Shown: positions 42,126 through 51,914 of the stretch, piece after piece | Position numbering within the stretch: the stretch's first letter is position 1 | Layout: every line of letters begins with the position of its first letter | Origin: Planctomycetales bacterium | GTDB taxonomy: Bacteria > Planctomycetota > Planctomycetia > Pirellulales > Lacipirellulaceae | Assembly: GCA_020427145.1 (NCBI GenBank) | Contig: JAGQOU010000136.1 | Coordinates: forward strand, 1-64,000 | DNA length: 64,000 bases | Reading direction: 5' to 3' | Made by a program: the position numbers and the translations under genes | The notes under the pieces: model-generated | Told to the model about the DNA's origin: nothing | Seen by the model: the letters and a program-made list of their open reading frames with translations, nothing else | Database searches by the model: none

Positions 42126-43196
42126 TCAGGGCGTTTCGCAGGGCGGGTGCGAGCACGATTGCCGGACGACAAGATCGCCCCCGACGCGGATCGTCGTGGG
42201 CGGACTGTCGGCGTAGTCGCCATCGAGTCGGTCGAGAATCAGCTGCGCCGCCCGGCGGCCGATCTCTTTGGGCCGCTGCCGCATCGTCGTCAGCGGCGGG
42301 TGCATCGTGCCGGCGAAATCGAGATCGGCAAAGCCAATGACCGACACGTCTTCGGGGATTCGCAGGCCGAGCGTCTCGGCCGCCTCGTACACGTAGACCG
42401 CTTCGTGATCGGTGACGCAGAACACGGCCGTGGGGCGGGGCTGCCGGGTGAGGATGTCGGTGGCGACTTCCAAGCCGTTGCTGCCCCACGGGTTCAGTCG
42501 CCACGTGGAGACTTCCAAGCCGGCCAACTCGTCCACGGCGGCCTCGAACGACGCCCGACGGCGAACCGCCCAGGCCTGCCAGGCCGTCTCGCGCGAGGAG
42601 AAGCACGCAATTTCGCGGTGTCCCAGCGCCAACAGATGTTCGGCCACCGTGTGGGCGCAGCGTTGTTCGTCCGTCTCGATGGAATCGGCGATTTGTTCGG
42701 CGGAATACTCGTGGTCGATCACAACCACCGGCACGCGGCGCTCGATCAATTCGCGGAAGTGCTCGTAGTAAGCCACCGCAAACGACGGCCACAGAATGAG
42801 CCCGTCGACGCGGCGATCCAGCAACCGGCTGATCTGCCGGAGACCCTGCTGTTCGTCCTGCTCGAAGCGGGGCATCTCTTGGCAGTCGCCGACCCACACG
42901 GTGATCGGCAGGTAGTCGGCCGATTCCAGGCACAGGTGGATTCCGGCGAGCACATCGACCCAGAACGAGTCGAACGGCGGGATCATCACCCCGACGGTCT
43001 TGGTGCGGCCGGTTTGGATGCCGTTGACCAGCAGGTTTCGGCGCCAGCCCAGCTTGCGCGCGGCTTCCAGCACGCGGCGACAGGTTTCCTCGCCGAATCG
43101 CTCCTGTTCGCCGCGGAGAATCCGCGAGGCGGCGCTCAACGAGACCTTGGCCGCTTCGGCGACGTCCTTCAAACGCGGAGCGGAAGTCCCTGACAT
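42126..43196 (-). CDS. LacI-family transcriptional regulator
   Basis: 356 residues from the ATG at 43196 (MSGTSAPRLKD). The N-terminal helix-turn-helix is LKDVAEAAKVSLSAASRILR, followed by RRVLEAARKLGWRRNLLVNG and the hinge. The periplasmic-binding-protein-like effector domain has TVGVMIPPFDSFWVDVLAGI, RRVDGLILWPSFAVAYYEHF, VPVVVIDHEYSAEQIADSIE, LALGHREIACFSS and IPEDVSVIGFADLDFAGTMH. It should repress carbohydrate genes in the absence of a sugar ligand. It is divergent from GH130 (43478) and upstream of the leftward PEP-CTERM run; matching palindromes lie on both sides of the gene. Confidence 0.95.
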   Translation of the reverse strand: MSGTSAPRLKDVAEAAKVSLSAASRILRGEQERFGEETCRRVLEAARKLGWRRNLLVNGIQTGRTKTVGVMIPPFDSFWVDVLAGIHLCLESADYLPITVWVGDCQEMPRFEQDEQQGLRQISRLLDRRVDGLILWPSFAVAYYEHFRELIERRVPVVVIDHEYSAEQIADSIETDEQRCAHTVAEHLLALGHREIACFSSRETAWQAWAVRRRASFEAAVDELAGLEVSTWRLNPWGSNGLEVATDILTRQPRPTAVFCVTDHEAVYVYEAAETLGLRIPEDVSVIGFADLDFAGTMHPPLTTMRQRPKEIGRRAAQLILDRLDGDYADSPPTTIRVGGDLVVRQSCSHPPCETP

Positions 43197-43319
43197 GGCA
43201 ACTAGTTGACCAAGGGAAGAAGGGCTTGGCAGCAACGCCCAAAACAGGCTGCAGCCCCCATCATGGGCCATTGGCGTCAAGTCCTCAATCGGAAACCGCG
43301 CTGGCGGCCCCGGGAAAAG

Positions 43320-43339
43320 TTGCTCAAATACTTGAACAA
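43320..43339. promoter_or_regulatory. Candidate LacI operator, right copy
   Basis: TTGCTCAAATACTTGAACAA, an imperfect 20-bp palindrome (8 of 10 base pairs in the half-sites), in the divergent lacI-GH130 spacer. The spacer is 281 bp long; the site is 124 bp from the lacI start and 139 bp from the GH130 start. Similar to 41985-42004. Confidence 0.6.
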
Positions 43340-43400
43340 GCGGCGGCTTGCGTCTAATCTGGACCGCTGTGGGAGGAATTTCCGTAGCGATTTCACGTTT

Positions 43401-43435
43401 CGGGCGGCAGCTTCCAAGCTGCTAGCCCGTTTTTT
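43401..43435 (+). terminator. Terminator-like hairpin in the GH130 leader
   Basis: CGGGC (43401-43405) and GCAGCTT pair with AAGCTGC and GCCCG (43425-43429), with one small internal bulge and a two-base loop, followed by six T residues (43430-43435). It lies 42 bp upstream of the GH130 ATG, with no rightward gene before it, so it may be an attenuator in a leader RNA. Confidence 0.6.
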
Positions 43436-43477
43436 CCGCTGCGTCGGACTTTTCAACGCCTTTGTCGACAGTGAGTT

Positions 43478-44542
43478 ATGGCTGATACATCCTCTTCTGT
43501 TTCTGCGGCGCCTGCCGACGGCGCGCAGCGGACTTCGAGCGACGTCAAGGGAACCGCGAGCCGCAGCGCCGCGGCCATTCCCTGGCAGCAGCGCCCCGCG
43601 GGTTCTCACTCGTTGTTGTGGCGACATTCGGGCAATCCCGTGATTGGCCGGCACCACATGCCCGGCGCCCAAGGCATTTACAACAGCGCCGTGGCGCCCT
43701 TCGGCGACGGGTTTGTCGGCGTGTTCCGCGTGGAAATGCAGACGCGGTATCCGCATCTGCACGCCGGCTGGAGCGACGACGGCTTGGATTGGCACATCGA
43801 GCCCGAGCCGATTCAGTTCGCCGAGTTTCCGGATACCCCGATTGGGGTGGAGTACGCCTACGACCCGCGCGTGGTCAAAATCGACGACGCCTACTACATC
43901 AGTTGGTGCGGCGGGCACAACGGGCCGACGATCAGCCTGGCGCGTACGCGCGACTTTCAGGAGTTTGAGCGGCTGGAGAACGCGTTCCCGCCCTTCAATC
44001 GCAACGGCGTGCTGTTCCCGCGCAAGATCAACGGCAAGTACTACATGCTCCATCGTCCCAGCGACAACGGGCACACGCCGTTCGGGGACATCTACCTCAG
44101 CCAAAGCCCCGACATGTGTCACTGGGGCGTGCATCGATTGGTGATGCGCAAAGGGGGCGACCACACGGGGCAGTGGTGGCAGCGCACGAAGATCGGAGCC
44201 GGGCCGATTCCGATCGAAACCGACGACGGCTGGCTGATGATCTACCACGGCGTGATGGACACTTGCAACGGCTTCGTCTACAGCATGGGCGCGGCGTTGC
44301 TGGATCTCGACGAGCCGTGGCGCGTCCGCTACCGCACGAATCAGCACATCATGACGCCAGAGGCGGACTATGAAGTGTTCGGCCACGTGCCCAACGTGGT
44401 GTTCCCCTGCGCGGCGCTCGCCGACGCCGCGGCGGACCGATTGGCGATTTACTACGGCGCGGCCGACACGTCGTCGTGCGTTGCGTACGCTCATCTCAGC
44501 GAATTGATTGCTTTCACGAAAGAGAACTCCACCGTATTCTAA
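43478..44542 (+). CDS. GH130 mannoside phosphorylase-type enzyme
   Basis: 354 residues, no signal peptide, so cytosolic. The five-bladed propeller motifs fit GH130: NPVIGRHHMPGAQGIYNSAV, FVGVFRVEMQTRYPHLHAGW, DPRVVKIDDAYYISWCGGHN, HRPSDNGHTPFGDIYLSQSP, KIGAGPIPIETDDGWLMIYH and HVPNVVFPCAALAD. GH130 enzymes phosphorolyse or hydrolyse beta-1,4- or beta-1,2-linked mannosides, giving mannose 1-phosphate in the phosphorylase case. It begins the rightward transcript that continues with a sugar symporter and mannanase. The first 40 residues are low-complexity, so an internal start is possible. A candidate operator and an attenuator-like hairpin lie upstream. Confidence 0.92.
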   Translation: MADTSSSVSAAPADGAQRTSSDVKGTASRSAAAIPWQQRPAGSHSLLWRHSGNPVIGRHHMPGAQGIYNSAVAPFGDGFVGVFRVEMQTRYPHLHAGWSDDGLDWHIEPEPIQFAEFPDTPIGVEYAYDPRVVKIDDAYYISWCGGHNGPTISLARTRDFQEFERLENAFPPFNRNGVLFPRKINGKYYMLHRPSDNGHTPFGDIYLSQSPDMCHWGVHRLVMRKGGDHTGQWWQRTKIGAGPIPIETDDGWLMIYHGVMDTCNGFVYSMGAALLDLDEPWRVRYRTNQHIMTPEADYEVFGHVPNVVFPCAALADAAADRLAIYYGAADTSSCVAYAHLSELIAFTKENSTVF

Positions 44543-44758
44543 CGGCGGAACCGCGCGGCAGATGGCGGCGACGGCGCTGCGCACGCGGCAATGGCCGCGA
44601 TTTGACTTTTCCCGCGGATCGCTCGGCTAACCGCCTGTGAGAAGACGGGACAGGCACGCTCGCAGCACTCGAGACTTCGGATCGGTCTGGCCCCGTACCG
44701 TGGACCAGCCCCCTTTTTCAACAGGCTGCGAAGCAAGCAGCCGCGGCGCGCACCGGCT

Positions 44759-46687
44759 ATGTCCGAACTGCACTTCAGCCAACTCGACAAGGCCATTATC
44801 GTCGCCTATCTGGCGGCGACCGTCGGCATTGGGTTCTGGATTTCCAAACGCGCGTCGAAGAACATTCAGAACTATTTTCTCGGGGGCAATTCCATCCCCT
44901 GGTACATGCTGGGGCTGTCCAACGCCTCGGGCATGTTCGATATCAGCGGCACCATGTGGATGGTGTCGCTCATGTTCATCTACGGCGCCAAGAGCGTGTG
45001 GATTCCCTGGTTGTGGCCCGTGTTCAATCAGGTGTTCATGATGGTGTTTCTGTCGGTGTGGCTGCGTCGCTCCGGCGTGATGACCGGGGCCGAGTGGATT
45101 CGCTTTCGCTTTGGCGACGGGCGCGGGGCGAAGTTGGCGCACTCGGTCGTCGTGGTGTTCGCGCTGATCAACGTGATCGGCTTTCTGGCGTTCGGATTCG
45201 TCGGCATCAGCAAGTCGGCGGCCACGTTCTTGCCGTGGGTCTTGTCTCCGGATCCCGTGAAGAACGCCAATCTCTACGGCTTGGGCATCACGATCCTAAC
45301 GACCGTGTACGTCGTGAAGGGCGGCATGTTCAGCGTCGTGTTTACCGAGGTGCTGCAGTTTGTGATCATGTCGATCGCCTGCGTCTGGGTTGGCTGTATT
45401 GCCATGGCGCGGGTGGCGCCCGATGCGCTTGCCGCGATGACGCCCGAGGGGTGGCAAAGCTTGTTCTTCGGCCGGGAGTTGAATCTCGATTGGTCGAACC
45501 TGCTGCCCGCGGCGGGCGACCGAATTGCCAGCGACGGCTGGGAGTTGTTCGGCGCCTTCGTCGGTTTGATGTTCATCAAGGGCGTGCTGCAAAGCGTCGC
45601 CGGCCCGGCCCCCAACTACGACATGCAGCGCGTCCTGTCGGCCCGATCGCCGCGCGAGGCGGCGTACATGAGCGGCATCGTCAACCTGGTGCTGCTGGTG
45701 CCGCGGTACATGCTGGTGACGGGGCTAGCCGTGTTGGCGGTCGTGTTCCTTTCTGCACAGTTGCGCACCCAAGGCGCCGACGTCAACTTTGAAGTCATCA
45801 TGCCGCTGGTGATGCGCGAGTTTATTCCCAGCGGGCTGTTAGGGCTGTTGGTCGCGGCGTTGTTGGCGGCGTTCATGAGCACCTACGCCGCCACCGTAAA
45901 CGCGGCGCCGGCGTATGTGGTCAACGACATCTACAAACGCTATTGGCGTCCCGATGCTTCGGATCGCGCCTACGTGACCATGAGCTACGTGGTGTCGATC
46001 GTGGTGGTCGTTATCGGCACGGCGATCGGCCTGTACGTGGCCAAGCTCAACGACATCGTGCAATGGATCGTCACGGCGCTGTACGGCGGCTACACGGCGG
46101 CCAACCTGCTGAAGTGGATTTGGTGGCGGTTCAACAGCTACGGCTACTTCTGGGGAATGGCGACGGGGATCGTCGCCGCGGGCGTGGTTCCCAAGGCCGC
46201 CACTTGGTTGGCGACCGATGGTACGATTGAACCGGTGGCGGAGATCTATCTGTTTCCCGTGATCTTCGGCCTGTCGCTGATTGGGTGCGTCGCCGGTTCG
46301 TTGGCCACCCCTGCGGACGATCGCGACGTGTTGAAGCGGTTCTATTTGAAAGTGCGTCCCTGGGGCTTTTGGGGGCCGATTCATGCGGCCGTGGCTGCCG
46401 ATCACCCGGCAGTGCAGGCGAATCGCAATTTCGGCCGCGACATGCTCAACTGCGTTGTCGGCATTGCCTGGCAGACCGCGCTCACGGCGGCGGGCGTGTT
46501 CTTGGTGTTTCAAGACTTTGGCAAGCTGGCGGCGGCCGTTGGCGTGATTGCTGCGTCGTCGCTGTTTCTGAAATTCAATTGGCTGGATCGGATCGAGGAT
46601 TACCCGCCCGATCTGCCGCAACCCGAAGCCGTCGAGCCGGCGCCCCTCGCCGGCGCCGGGCTCGCCGCGGAGGCGCCGTCATGCTGA
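44759..46687 (+). CDS. Sodium/solute symporter (SSS family)
   Basis: 642 residues with about 13-14 membrane helices. The first helices read KAIIVAYLAATVGIGFWISK, then YFLGGNSIPWYMLGLSNASG, a family-typical start. Conserved later segments are GGMFSVVFTEVLQFVIMSIA, ALLAAFMSTYAATVNAAPAY and VNDIYKRYWRP. It couples uptake of a sugar or related solute to a sodium gradient in the inner membrane. It lies between GH130 and the two-domain mannanase, which points to mannose or manno-oligosaccharides as substrate, by inference. Its last seven bases overlap the ATG region of the mannanase gene. Confidence 0.92.
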   Translation: MSELHFSQLDKAIIVAYLAATVGIGFWISKRASKNIQNYFLGGNSIPWYMLGLSNASGMFDISGTMWMVSLMFIYGAKSVWIPWLWPVFNQVFMMVFLSVWLRRSGVMTGAEWIRFRFGDGRGAKLAHSVVVVFALINVIGFLAFGFVGISKSAATFLPWVLSPDPVKNANLYGLGITILTTVYVVKGGMFSVVFTEVLQFVIMSIACVWVGCIAMARVAPDALAAMTPEGWQSLFFGRELNLDWSNLLPAAGDRIASDGWELFGAFVGLMFIKGVLQSVAGPAPNYDMQRVLSARSPREAAYMSGIVNLVLLVPRYMLVTGLAVLAVVFLSAQLRTQGADVNFEVIMPLVMREFIPSGLLGLLVAALLAAFMSTYAATVNAAPAYVVNDIYKRYWRPDASDRAYVTMSYVVSIVVVVIGTAIGLYVAKLNDIVQWIVTALYGGYTAANLLKWIWWRFNSYGYFWGMATGIVAAGVVPKAATWLATDGTIEPVAEIYLFPVIFGLSLIGCVAGSLATPADDRDVLKRFYLKVRPWGFWGPIHAAVAADHPAVQANRNFGRDMLNCVVGIAWQTALTAAGVFLVFQDFGKLAAAVGVIAASSLFLKFNWLDRIEDYPPDLPQPEAVEPAPLAGAGLAAEAPSC

Positions 46688-49600
46688 TTCGCCAGGTGTC
46701 GTTGTGCGTTGTCGTGGCGGCAGGCTTCCTTGCGGCGGCGGCGTCCGCGAGTAACGCGGCGGAACCAGCCAGCGGATTCGAAAACTTCATCACGACGCAC
46801 GACGCCCAGCTCTACGACGGCGCGCAGCGTTTGCGGTTCGTGTCCTGGAACATCCCCAATCTCATTGCGATCGAAGACGCTCTTGATTTCCTCGGCGAGT
46901 CCCCCTGGCGGTGGCCCGATGAGTTTGAGATTGCCGACGCCCTGGAGTCGGTGCGACAGATGGGCGGCAGCGTGGCCCGCACGTACGTGATTACGGTCCG
47001 TCGCGAGGGATCGGACATGGGCGATACGGTTCACGTGCTGGGCCCGGGCGAGTTCAATGAAGAGGCGTTCGTCGCGCTCGACCGCGTGCTGCAGATTGCT
47101 AACGAAAAACAGGTGCGGATCATCCTGCCGCTGGTCGACAACTGGAAATGGATGGGGGGCGTCGAGCAGTACGCCGCGTTCCGCGGCAAGGAAGCCGAGG
47201 AGTTCTGGACCGATCGCCAGTTGATCGACGATTTCAAGGCGACGGTGCGGCACGTCGTCAATCGTCGCAATACGCTGACCGGCCAGTTGTATCGCGACGA
47301 CAAGGCGATCCTGGCGTGGGAGACGGGCAACGAACTCGACGCGCCGCCGGAGTGGACGGCGGAGATCGCCGCCTACATCAAACAACTCGACCCCAATCAT
47401 CTGGTCATCGACGGTCGATCTTTGCACGGCGTGCCGGAGCCGTCGCTGGACGATCCGAACGTCGACGTGGTGACGACGCACCACTACCCGGGCCCCGGCC
47501 GCAATCTTGTCGAAGCGGTGAAGACCGCCGTGGCAACCGCGCGCGGCAAAAAGGCGTACTTCGTCGGCGAAGTCGGCTTCGTGCCGCTGGATGAGGCGGC
47601 CCGCGTGTTTGATGCGGTGATCGACGAGGACGCCAGCGGGGCGCTGTACTGGAGCCTGCGGTTCCATCGTCGCGAGGGCGGTTTCTACTGGCACGACGAG
47701 CCCGCCGGCGGCAACACGTTCAAGGCGTATCATTGGCCGGGGTTTGATTCGGGCGACGCCTACCGCGAACGCGAGCTGCTGCAAACTCTGGTGGCCGCGG
47801 CGCGGCGCATTGAAGGATCGGGCGATGACCGCACCGCGCCCCCGCGCGACCAGCCGCTCGCCCCCGCGCGGCTGCTGCCCATCGAACATCCGGGGCGGAT
47901 CTCGTGGCAAGGTTCCGCCGGCGCCAGCGGATACGACGTTCAGCGGGCTCCGACGGCAACCGGACCGTGGGAAACTGTCGGCGTCGACGTGAGCGACGCG
48001 GCCGTGCAGTACCGGCCGCTGTTTTGCGACGACAGCGTGCGGCCCGGCGAATCGTACTATTACCGCGTGATTGCCCAGCGAGCAGACGTGGCGGGTCCGC
48101 CGTCGAACTGCGTCGGGCCGATCGCCGTCGACAAGGTCGTCTTTGTCGACGAAATGCAGGACCGCAGTCGACTGGCAAGCACAGCGGGCCGTGCGTCGTT
48201 CCGCAGCGACCACGCGCGACGGTCGCAGGAGGACATGCATCGACTGGAGTTGGCGCCAGGCGCCTCGGTCGACTACGAAATGCCGGGCGACATTTCCGCC
48301 GCGTCGGTGTGGGTCTTTGCCGACCAGCCAGCGCTGTCATGCTCGATTGCCGTTTCGGCGGACGGAGAGGTGTGGGACCTGCTCGCCGTCGCATCCACCT
48401 CGCCGGCGCGCAGCGGCGGCGACTATGGCTACCTGCGGCCCGTGTTGCTGAACGTGAAAGCAACCGCAACGGGAAGACGGTTTCTCCGCATCGCTAACGA
48501 CGCCGAGGCGGATGGGAGTTTTCAGATCTCGCGCGTGGAGATTGCTCACGGCGGCGCGAAGCAGACTTCGTCGTCGGTCAATCGGACCAGCGCCGCGGAC
48601 GCGGCGCCCGCCGCCAAGGCGAGGCCGAAGCCCGAGTTTGTCAAAGGCGTGTCCTGGGGGTGGGTCGGTTCGTGCGGCGACTACGCAGGCGAGGCGGCGG
48701 CCCGCTCGATCGACGAATTGGCGGCAACCGGGGCCGAGTGGATTTGCATTGCGTTTGCCACGACGATGCCCGCTTTCGACAATCCGCACTTTGGCTGGGG
48801 CGTCGAAAATCCGCGGATGGTTTCCGACGATGAAATTCGCCGGGCGATTGCGCTGGCGCGGCAGCACGGCTTGAAAGTGATTCTCAAACCTGTCGTCAAC
48901 TGCGACGACAACGAGTGGCGAGCGTGGATTCGTTTCTACCGGCCGACAACCGCCGAGGAGCAGGCCGCCGGATTGGCGGGCGTCGGCAACCCTTGGGGCG
49001 ACAACCCGGGGCGGCTGGAGGGGATGACCGTCGACCACGCCAAGTGGGACGCGTGGTGGGACAATTTCCGCGGGTTCCTGCTGCACTACGCGGAACTCGC
49101 GGCGGAGCAAGACGTGGAGCTGTTTTGCCTGGGTTGCGAGATGAGCTCCACCGAATCCGCGGAAGCTCGCTGGCGCGCACTCATCGGGGAGATCCGTGCG
49201 CGTTACGACGGATTGCTGACTTACGACATCAATCACGGGCGCGAGACGCGCCTGACCTGGTGGGACGCCGTCGACGTGATTGGGGTGAGCGCCTACTACG
49301 CCATCCCGCCGCTCGGCGATACGACTGCCGAGGAGGCGGCGCAGCAGACAACCAGTTTGGCGGAGATGAAAGCGCACCTGGCCGCGCTCAAGCCGGAGTT
49401 GGCGGCCATCAGCGCCGCGCACGGCAAGCCGATCTTGTTTATCGAAACGGGCGTCACAAACGTCCGCGGCTGCGCTCGCTATCCCTGGACCCACCCCGAC
49501 GCGAAGCCCGACAGCCCGCTCGACGAGACCGAGCAGGCGAACTACTACGCGGCGATGCTCGACACGTTTTGGGGCGAGCCGTGGTTTATGGGCTATGCGT

Positions 49601-49755
49601 GGTGGGATTGGCCGGCCCGATTGTACGATCGCCGGCAGGCCGGCGAGGATCGCAGTTTCTGCATTTACGGCAAGGCTGCCGAGTCGGTGCTGCGCCAGTG
49701 GTATGCCAAACCGACGCCGGTCTTAGGGGCCGTGAACGAGGCGACGGCGCCGTGA
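46681..49755 (+). CDS. Two-catalytic-domain mannanase (GH5-like plus GH113-like)
   Basis: 1024 residues from the ATG at 46681, which overlaps the symporter stop. A signal peptide of about 26 residues is followed by a GH5/mannanase-like barrel (about 33-360) with acid/base Glu218 in WETGNELD and nucleophile Glu297 in VGEVGFV. A Fn3-like domain (about 403-483, [14 protein letters not shown]) and a beta-sandwich, possibly carbohydrate-binding, domain (about 488-625) come next. The C-terminal GH113-like barrel (about 650-1017) has [25 protein letters not shown] with Glu820 and FIETGVTN with Glu922. Both barrels belong to families that cut beta-mannans. Its stop overlaps the GTG start of the sulfatase (GTGA). 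Probably periplasmic or extracellular. Confidence 0.87.
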   Translation: MLIRQVSLCVVVAAGFLAAAASASNAAEPASGFENFITTHDAQLYDGAQRLRFVSWNIPNLIAIEDALDFLGESPWRWPDEFEIADALESVRQMGGSVARTYVITVRREGSDMGDTVHVLGPGEFNEEAFVALDRVLQIANEKQVRIILPLVDNWKWMGGVEQYAAFRGKEAEEFWTDRQLIDDFKATVRHVVNRRNTLTGQLYRDDKAILAWETGNELDAPPEWTAEIAAYIKQLDPNHLVIDGRSLHGVPEPSLDDPNVDVVTTHHYPGPGRNLVEAVKTAVATARGKKAYFVGEVGFVPLDEAARVFDAVIDEDASGALYWSLRFHRREGGFYWHDEPAGGNTFKAYHWPGFDSGDAYRERELLQTLVAAARRIEGSGDDRTAPPRDQPLAPARLLPIEHPGRISWQGSAGASGYDVQRAPTATGPWETVGVDVSDAAVQYRPLFCDDSVRPGESYYYRVIAQRADVAGPPSNCVGPIAVDKVVFVDEMQDRSRLASTAGRASFRSDHARRSQEDMHRLELAPGASVDYEMPGDISAASVWVFADQPALSCSIAVSADGEVWDLLAVASTSPARSGGDYGYLRPVLLNVKATATGRRFLRIANDAEADGSFQISRVEIAHGGAKQTSSSVNRTSAADAAPAAKARPKPEFVKGVSWGWVGSCGDYAGEAAARSIDELAATGAEWICIAFATTMPAFDNPHFGWGVENPRMVSDDEIRRAIALARQHGLKVILKPVVNCDDNEWRAWIRFYRPTTAEEQAAGLAGVGNPWGDNPGRLEGMTVDHAKWDAWWDNFRGFLLHYAELAAEQDVELFCLGCEMSSTESAEARWRALIGEIRARYDGLLTYDINHGRETRLTWWDAVDVIGVSAYYAIPPLGDTTAEEAAQQTTSLAEMKAHLAALKPELAAISAAHGKPILFIETGVTNVRGCARYPWTHPDAKPDSPLDETEQANYYAAMLDTFWGEPWFMGYAWWDWPARLYDRRQAGEDRSFCIYGKAAESVLRQWYAKPTPVLGAVNEATAP

Positions 49756-51510
49756 CACGTTCATGCCTGTTGTTCGCACTGCTGGCGGTGGTCAGTTTCC
49801 CGGCAACGCTTCTTGCCGTTCAGACGCAGCCCCACGTGTTGGTGATCATTGCGGACGACATGGGCTGGGGCGACCTGAGTCGTCACGGCAATACCAACCT
49901 GGCGACCCCTCGCCTCGACGGCTTGGCGGCGGCGGGGGCTCGGTTCGAGCGATTCTATGTGCAGCCGGTGTGCGCTCCGACGCGGGCTGAGTTTCTCACG
50001 GGCCGCTACGCCCCGCGCGACGGAGTGACGGGCGTCACCCAGGGGCGGGAGCGCCTCGACCCGGGCGTGCCGACGATTGCCGCTGTGTTTCAATCGGCAG
50101 GCTACGCGACGGGGCTGTTTGGCAAATGGCACAACGGCGCCCAGGCGCCGTACCATCCGCTCACCCGCGGCTTTGACGAGTTCTATGGTTTTTGCTGTGG
50201 TCATTGGGGCCTGAATTTCGACCCGCCGCTCGATCACAACAGGCGAATTGTCGAGGGACGCGGATATCTGGCCGACGATCTGACGGACCGGGCGATCGAG
50301 TTTATGAGCGCATCACGCTCCGAACCGTTCTTCGTCGTGGTCGCGTACAACACGCCCCATTCGCCGATGCAGGTTCCCGACCGGTGGTGGCGCCCGCATG
50401 CCGATCAGCAACTCACGCTGCGCGGCACGCAGCCGGCGGCCGAGAACGTTCCGCATACGCGGGCGGCGCTCGCGATGGTGGAGAATCTTGATTGGAACGC
50501 GGGTCGATTGCTCGACGCCCTGACCAAGCGCGGCTATCGCGATGACACGATCGTCGTATTCTTCAGCGACAACGGCCCCAATGGCCACCGATTCAACGAC
50601 GGCTTGCGGGGAATCAAAGGGTTGGTTGATGAAGGCGGCGTTCGTTCGCCGCTGTTCGTTGACTGGCCCGGGGCGCATTGCCGCGGGCCGGACGATCGCA
50701 CCGAGCGCGGCGGCTATCGACCTACTGCCGACGCTAGCCGATCTGGCGGATATCGACGTCCACCAGAGCGAATCGCTCGACGGGGTCACCCTGGCGCCGC
50801 TGTTGCGCGGGACCGCGACGGACCTGCCGCCGCGGTCGCTGTTTACGCACTGGAACGAACGGACGGCGGTTCGCGCCGGCGAGTTCGTGCTCGATGCGAA
50901 CGATCGCCTCTACGATCTTGCCGCCGACCCCTGCCAATTGCAGAACGTGGTTGACGCTCACGAGGAAACTGCGAGCCGACTCCGCGCGGAGCGGCGCGCG
51001 TGGCTTGCCGATGTGTTTGCGGGGGGCGATCATGATCGGCCGTTTCCCATCGGCCACCCGGGCTTGCCGACCACGTACTTGCCTGCCGCCGACGGCGAGC
51101 CGCACGGCGGCGTGCAGCGTTCCAGCCGGCACCCGAACAACTCGTTCTTCACCAATTGGACGATCGTCGAAGGGTTCGTTAGTTGGGACGTCGAGGTGCT
51201 GCGGGCCGGCAAGTATCGGGTCGAGGCCTACTACACCCGGCCGGTCGACGCGGAGGCTCCGACGTTGGAATTGCGCTTTGCCAACCAGAGTCTGCGGGCG
51301 ATGGTCGTCGATGGCTACGATCCGCCCGAGATCAGCACGCAGCACAATCGCGTGCCGGCCGAAGAGTCGCCGGTGAAGCGGTTTCGCGCGGTGGAGTTGG
51401 GCGAAATCGAGCTGCCCTTAGGGCGAGGCGAGCTTGCGTTGCGGGCGGTTGAGGCCCCGAGCGGTGCGGTGATCGACTTGAGTCAGCTCGCTCTGACGTA
51501 TCTTCCGTGA
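49752..51510 (+). pseudogene. Sulfatase with a one-base frameshift
   Basis: The GTG at 49752 overlaps the mannanase TGA. The first frame reads a signal peptide ([17 protein letters not shown]) and a type I sulfatase: [27 protein letters not shown] with the Cys to be converted to formylglycine, [20 protein letters not shown] and [10 protein letters not shown]. At the run of four G at 50670-50673 the frame is lost ([10 protein letters not shown]); one G fewer restores [20 protein letters not shown], and the other frame continues to 51510. That part carries [10 protein letters not shown], the [15 protein letters not shown]-type end of the sulfatase domain and a C-terminal domain (SFFTNWTIVEGFVSWDVEVL) found in other planctomycete sulfatases. 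It is either a real pseudogene or a homopolymer sequencing error; the intact downstream frame favours error or a recent mutation. Confidence 0.85.
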
Positions 51511-51538
51511 GGCGACGCCCGGCCCGGGGGTAGTCGCC
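51511..51538. terminator. Weak hairpin between convergent genes
   Basis: GGCGAC (51511-51516) and GTCGCC (51533-51538) flank a GC-rich centre, between the sulfatase stop and the convergent rhaM stop. No T-run is visible. It could serve both strands. Confidence 0.35.
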
Positions 51539-51541
51539 CGC

Positions 51542-51862
51542 TCATTCGGCGCCGTCCATCCGGAAGACTTCCTGAAGGTTGGTCGCCACGGGGCTGCTGT
51601 CGGGATTGGCCGCCATCAGCGGGGCCATGAAGTCCCACCAGCGGCGGCAGACGTCCGTCTGGGCGATCGCTTCCCAGCGGGTCGCGTCGGCCACCTCGGC
51701 ATACGCGAACAAGTCCCCCGAGTGTCGGTCGAGAAAGATCGAATACTCGTACACGCCGTGCTCGCGCAACACCGCCTCCAACTCCGGCCAAATGGGGTTG
51801 TGACGGCGGATATACTCATCTTCGCAGCCGGGAAACAGCTGCATGCGAAAGGCGAGACGCAT
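51542..51862 (-). CDS. rhaM: L-rhamnose mutarotase
   Basis: 106 residues, the usual RhaM length. The family pattern is complete: FRMQLFPGCEDEYIRRHNPI with the catalytic-site His, WPELEAVLREHGVYEYSIFL, LFAYAEVADATRWEAIA, then TDVCRRWWDFMAPLMAANPD and the ending NLQEVFRMD. It interconverts the alpha and beta anomers of L-rhamnose in the cytosol, supporting rhamnose use. Rhamnose is a main sugar of rhamnogalacturonan, which fits the pectin enzymes at 56-64 kb. It is the last gene of a leftward group with two propeller proteins, 52 bp after the PQQ-type gene. Confidence 0.95.
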   Translation of the reverse strand: MRLAFRMQLFPGCEDEYIRRHNPIWPELEAVLREHGVYEYSIFLDRHSGDLFAYAEVADATRWEAIAQTDVCRRWWDFMAPLMAANPDSSPVATNLQEVFRMDGAE

Positions 51863-51914
51863 GGGGTGAAGTCCCCTTTGTCAGAACAGAATGGGTCGGT
51901 CGGTGAAACTCGGG

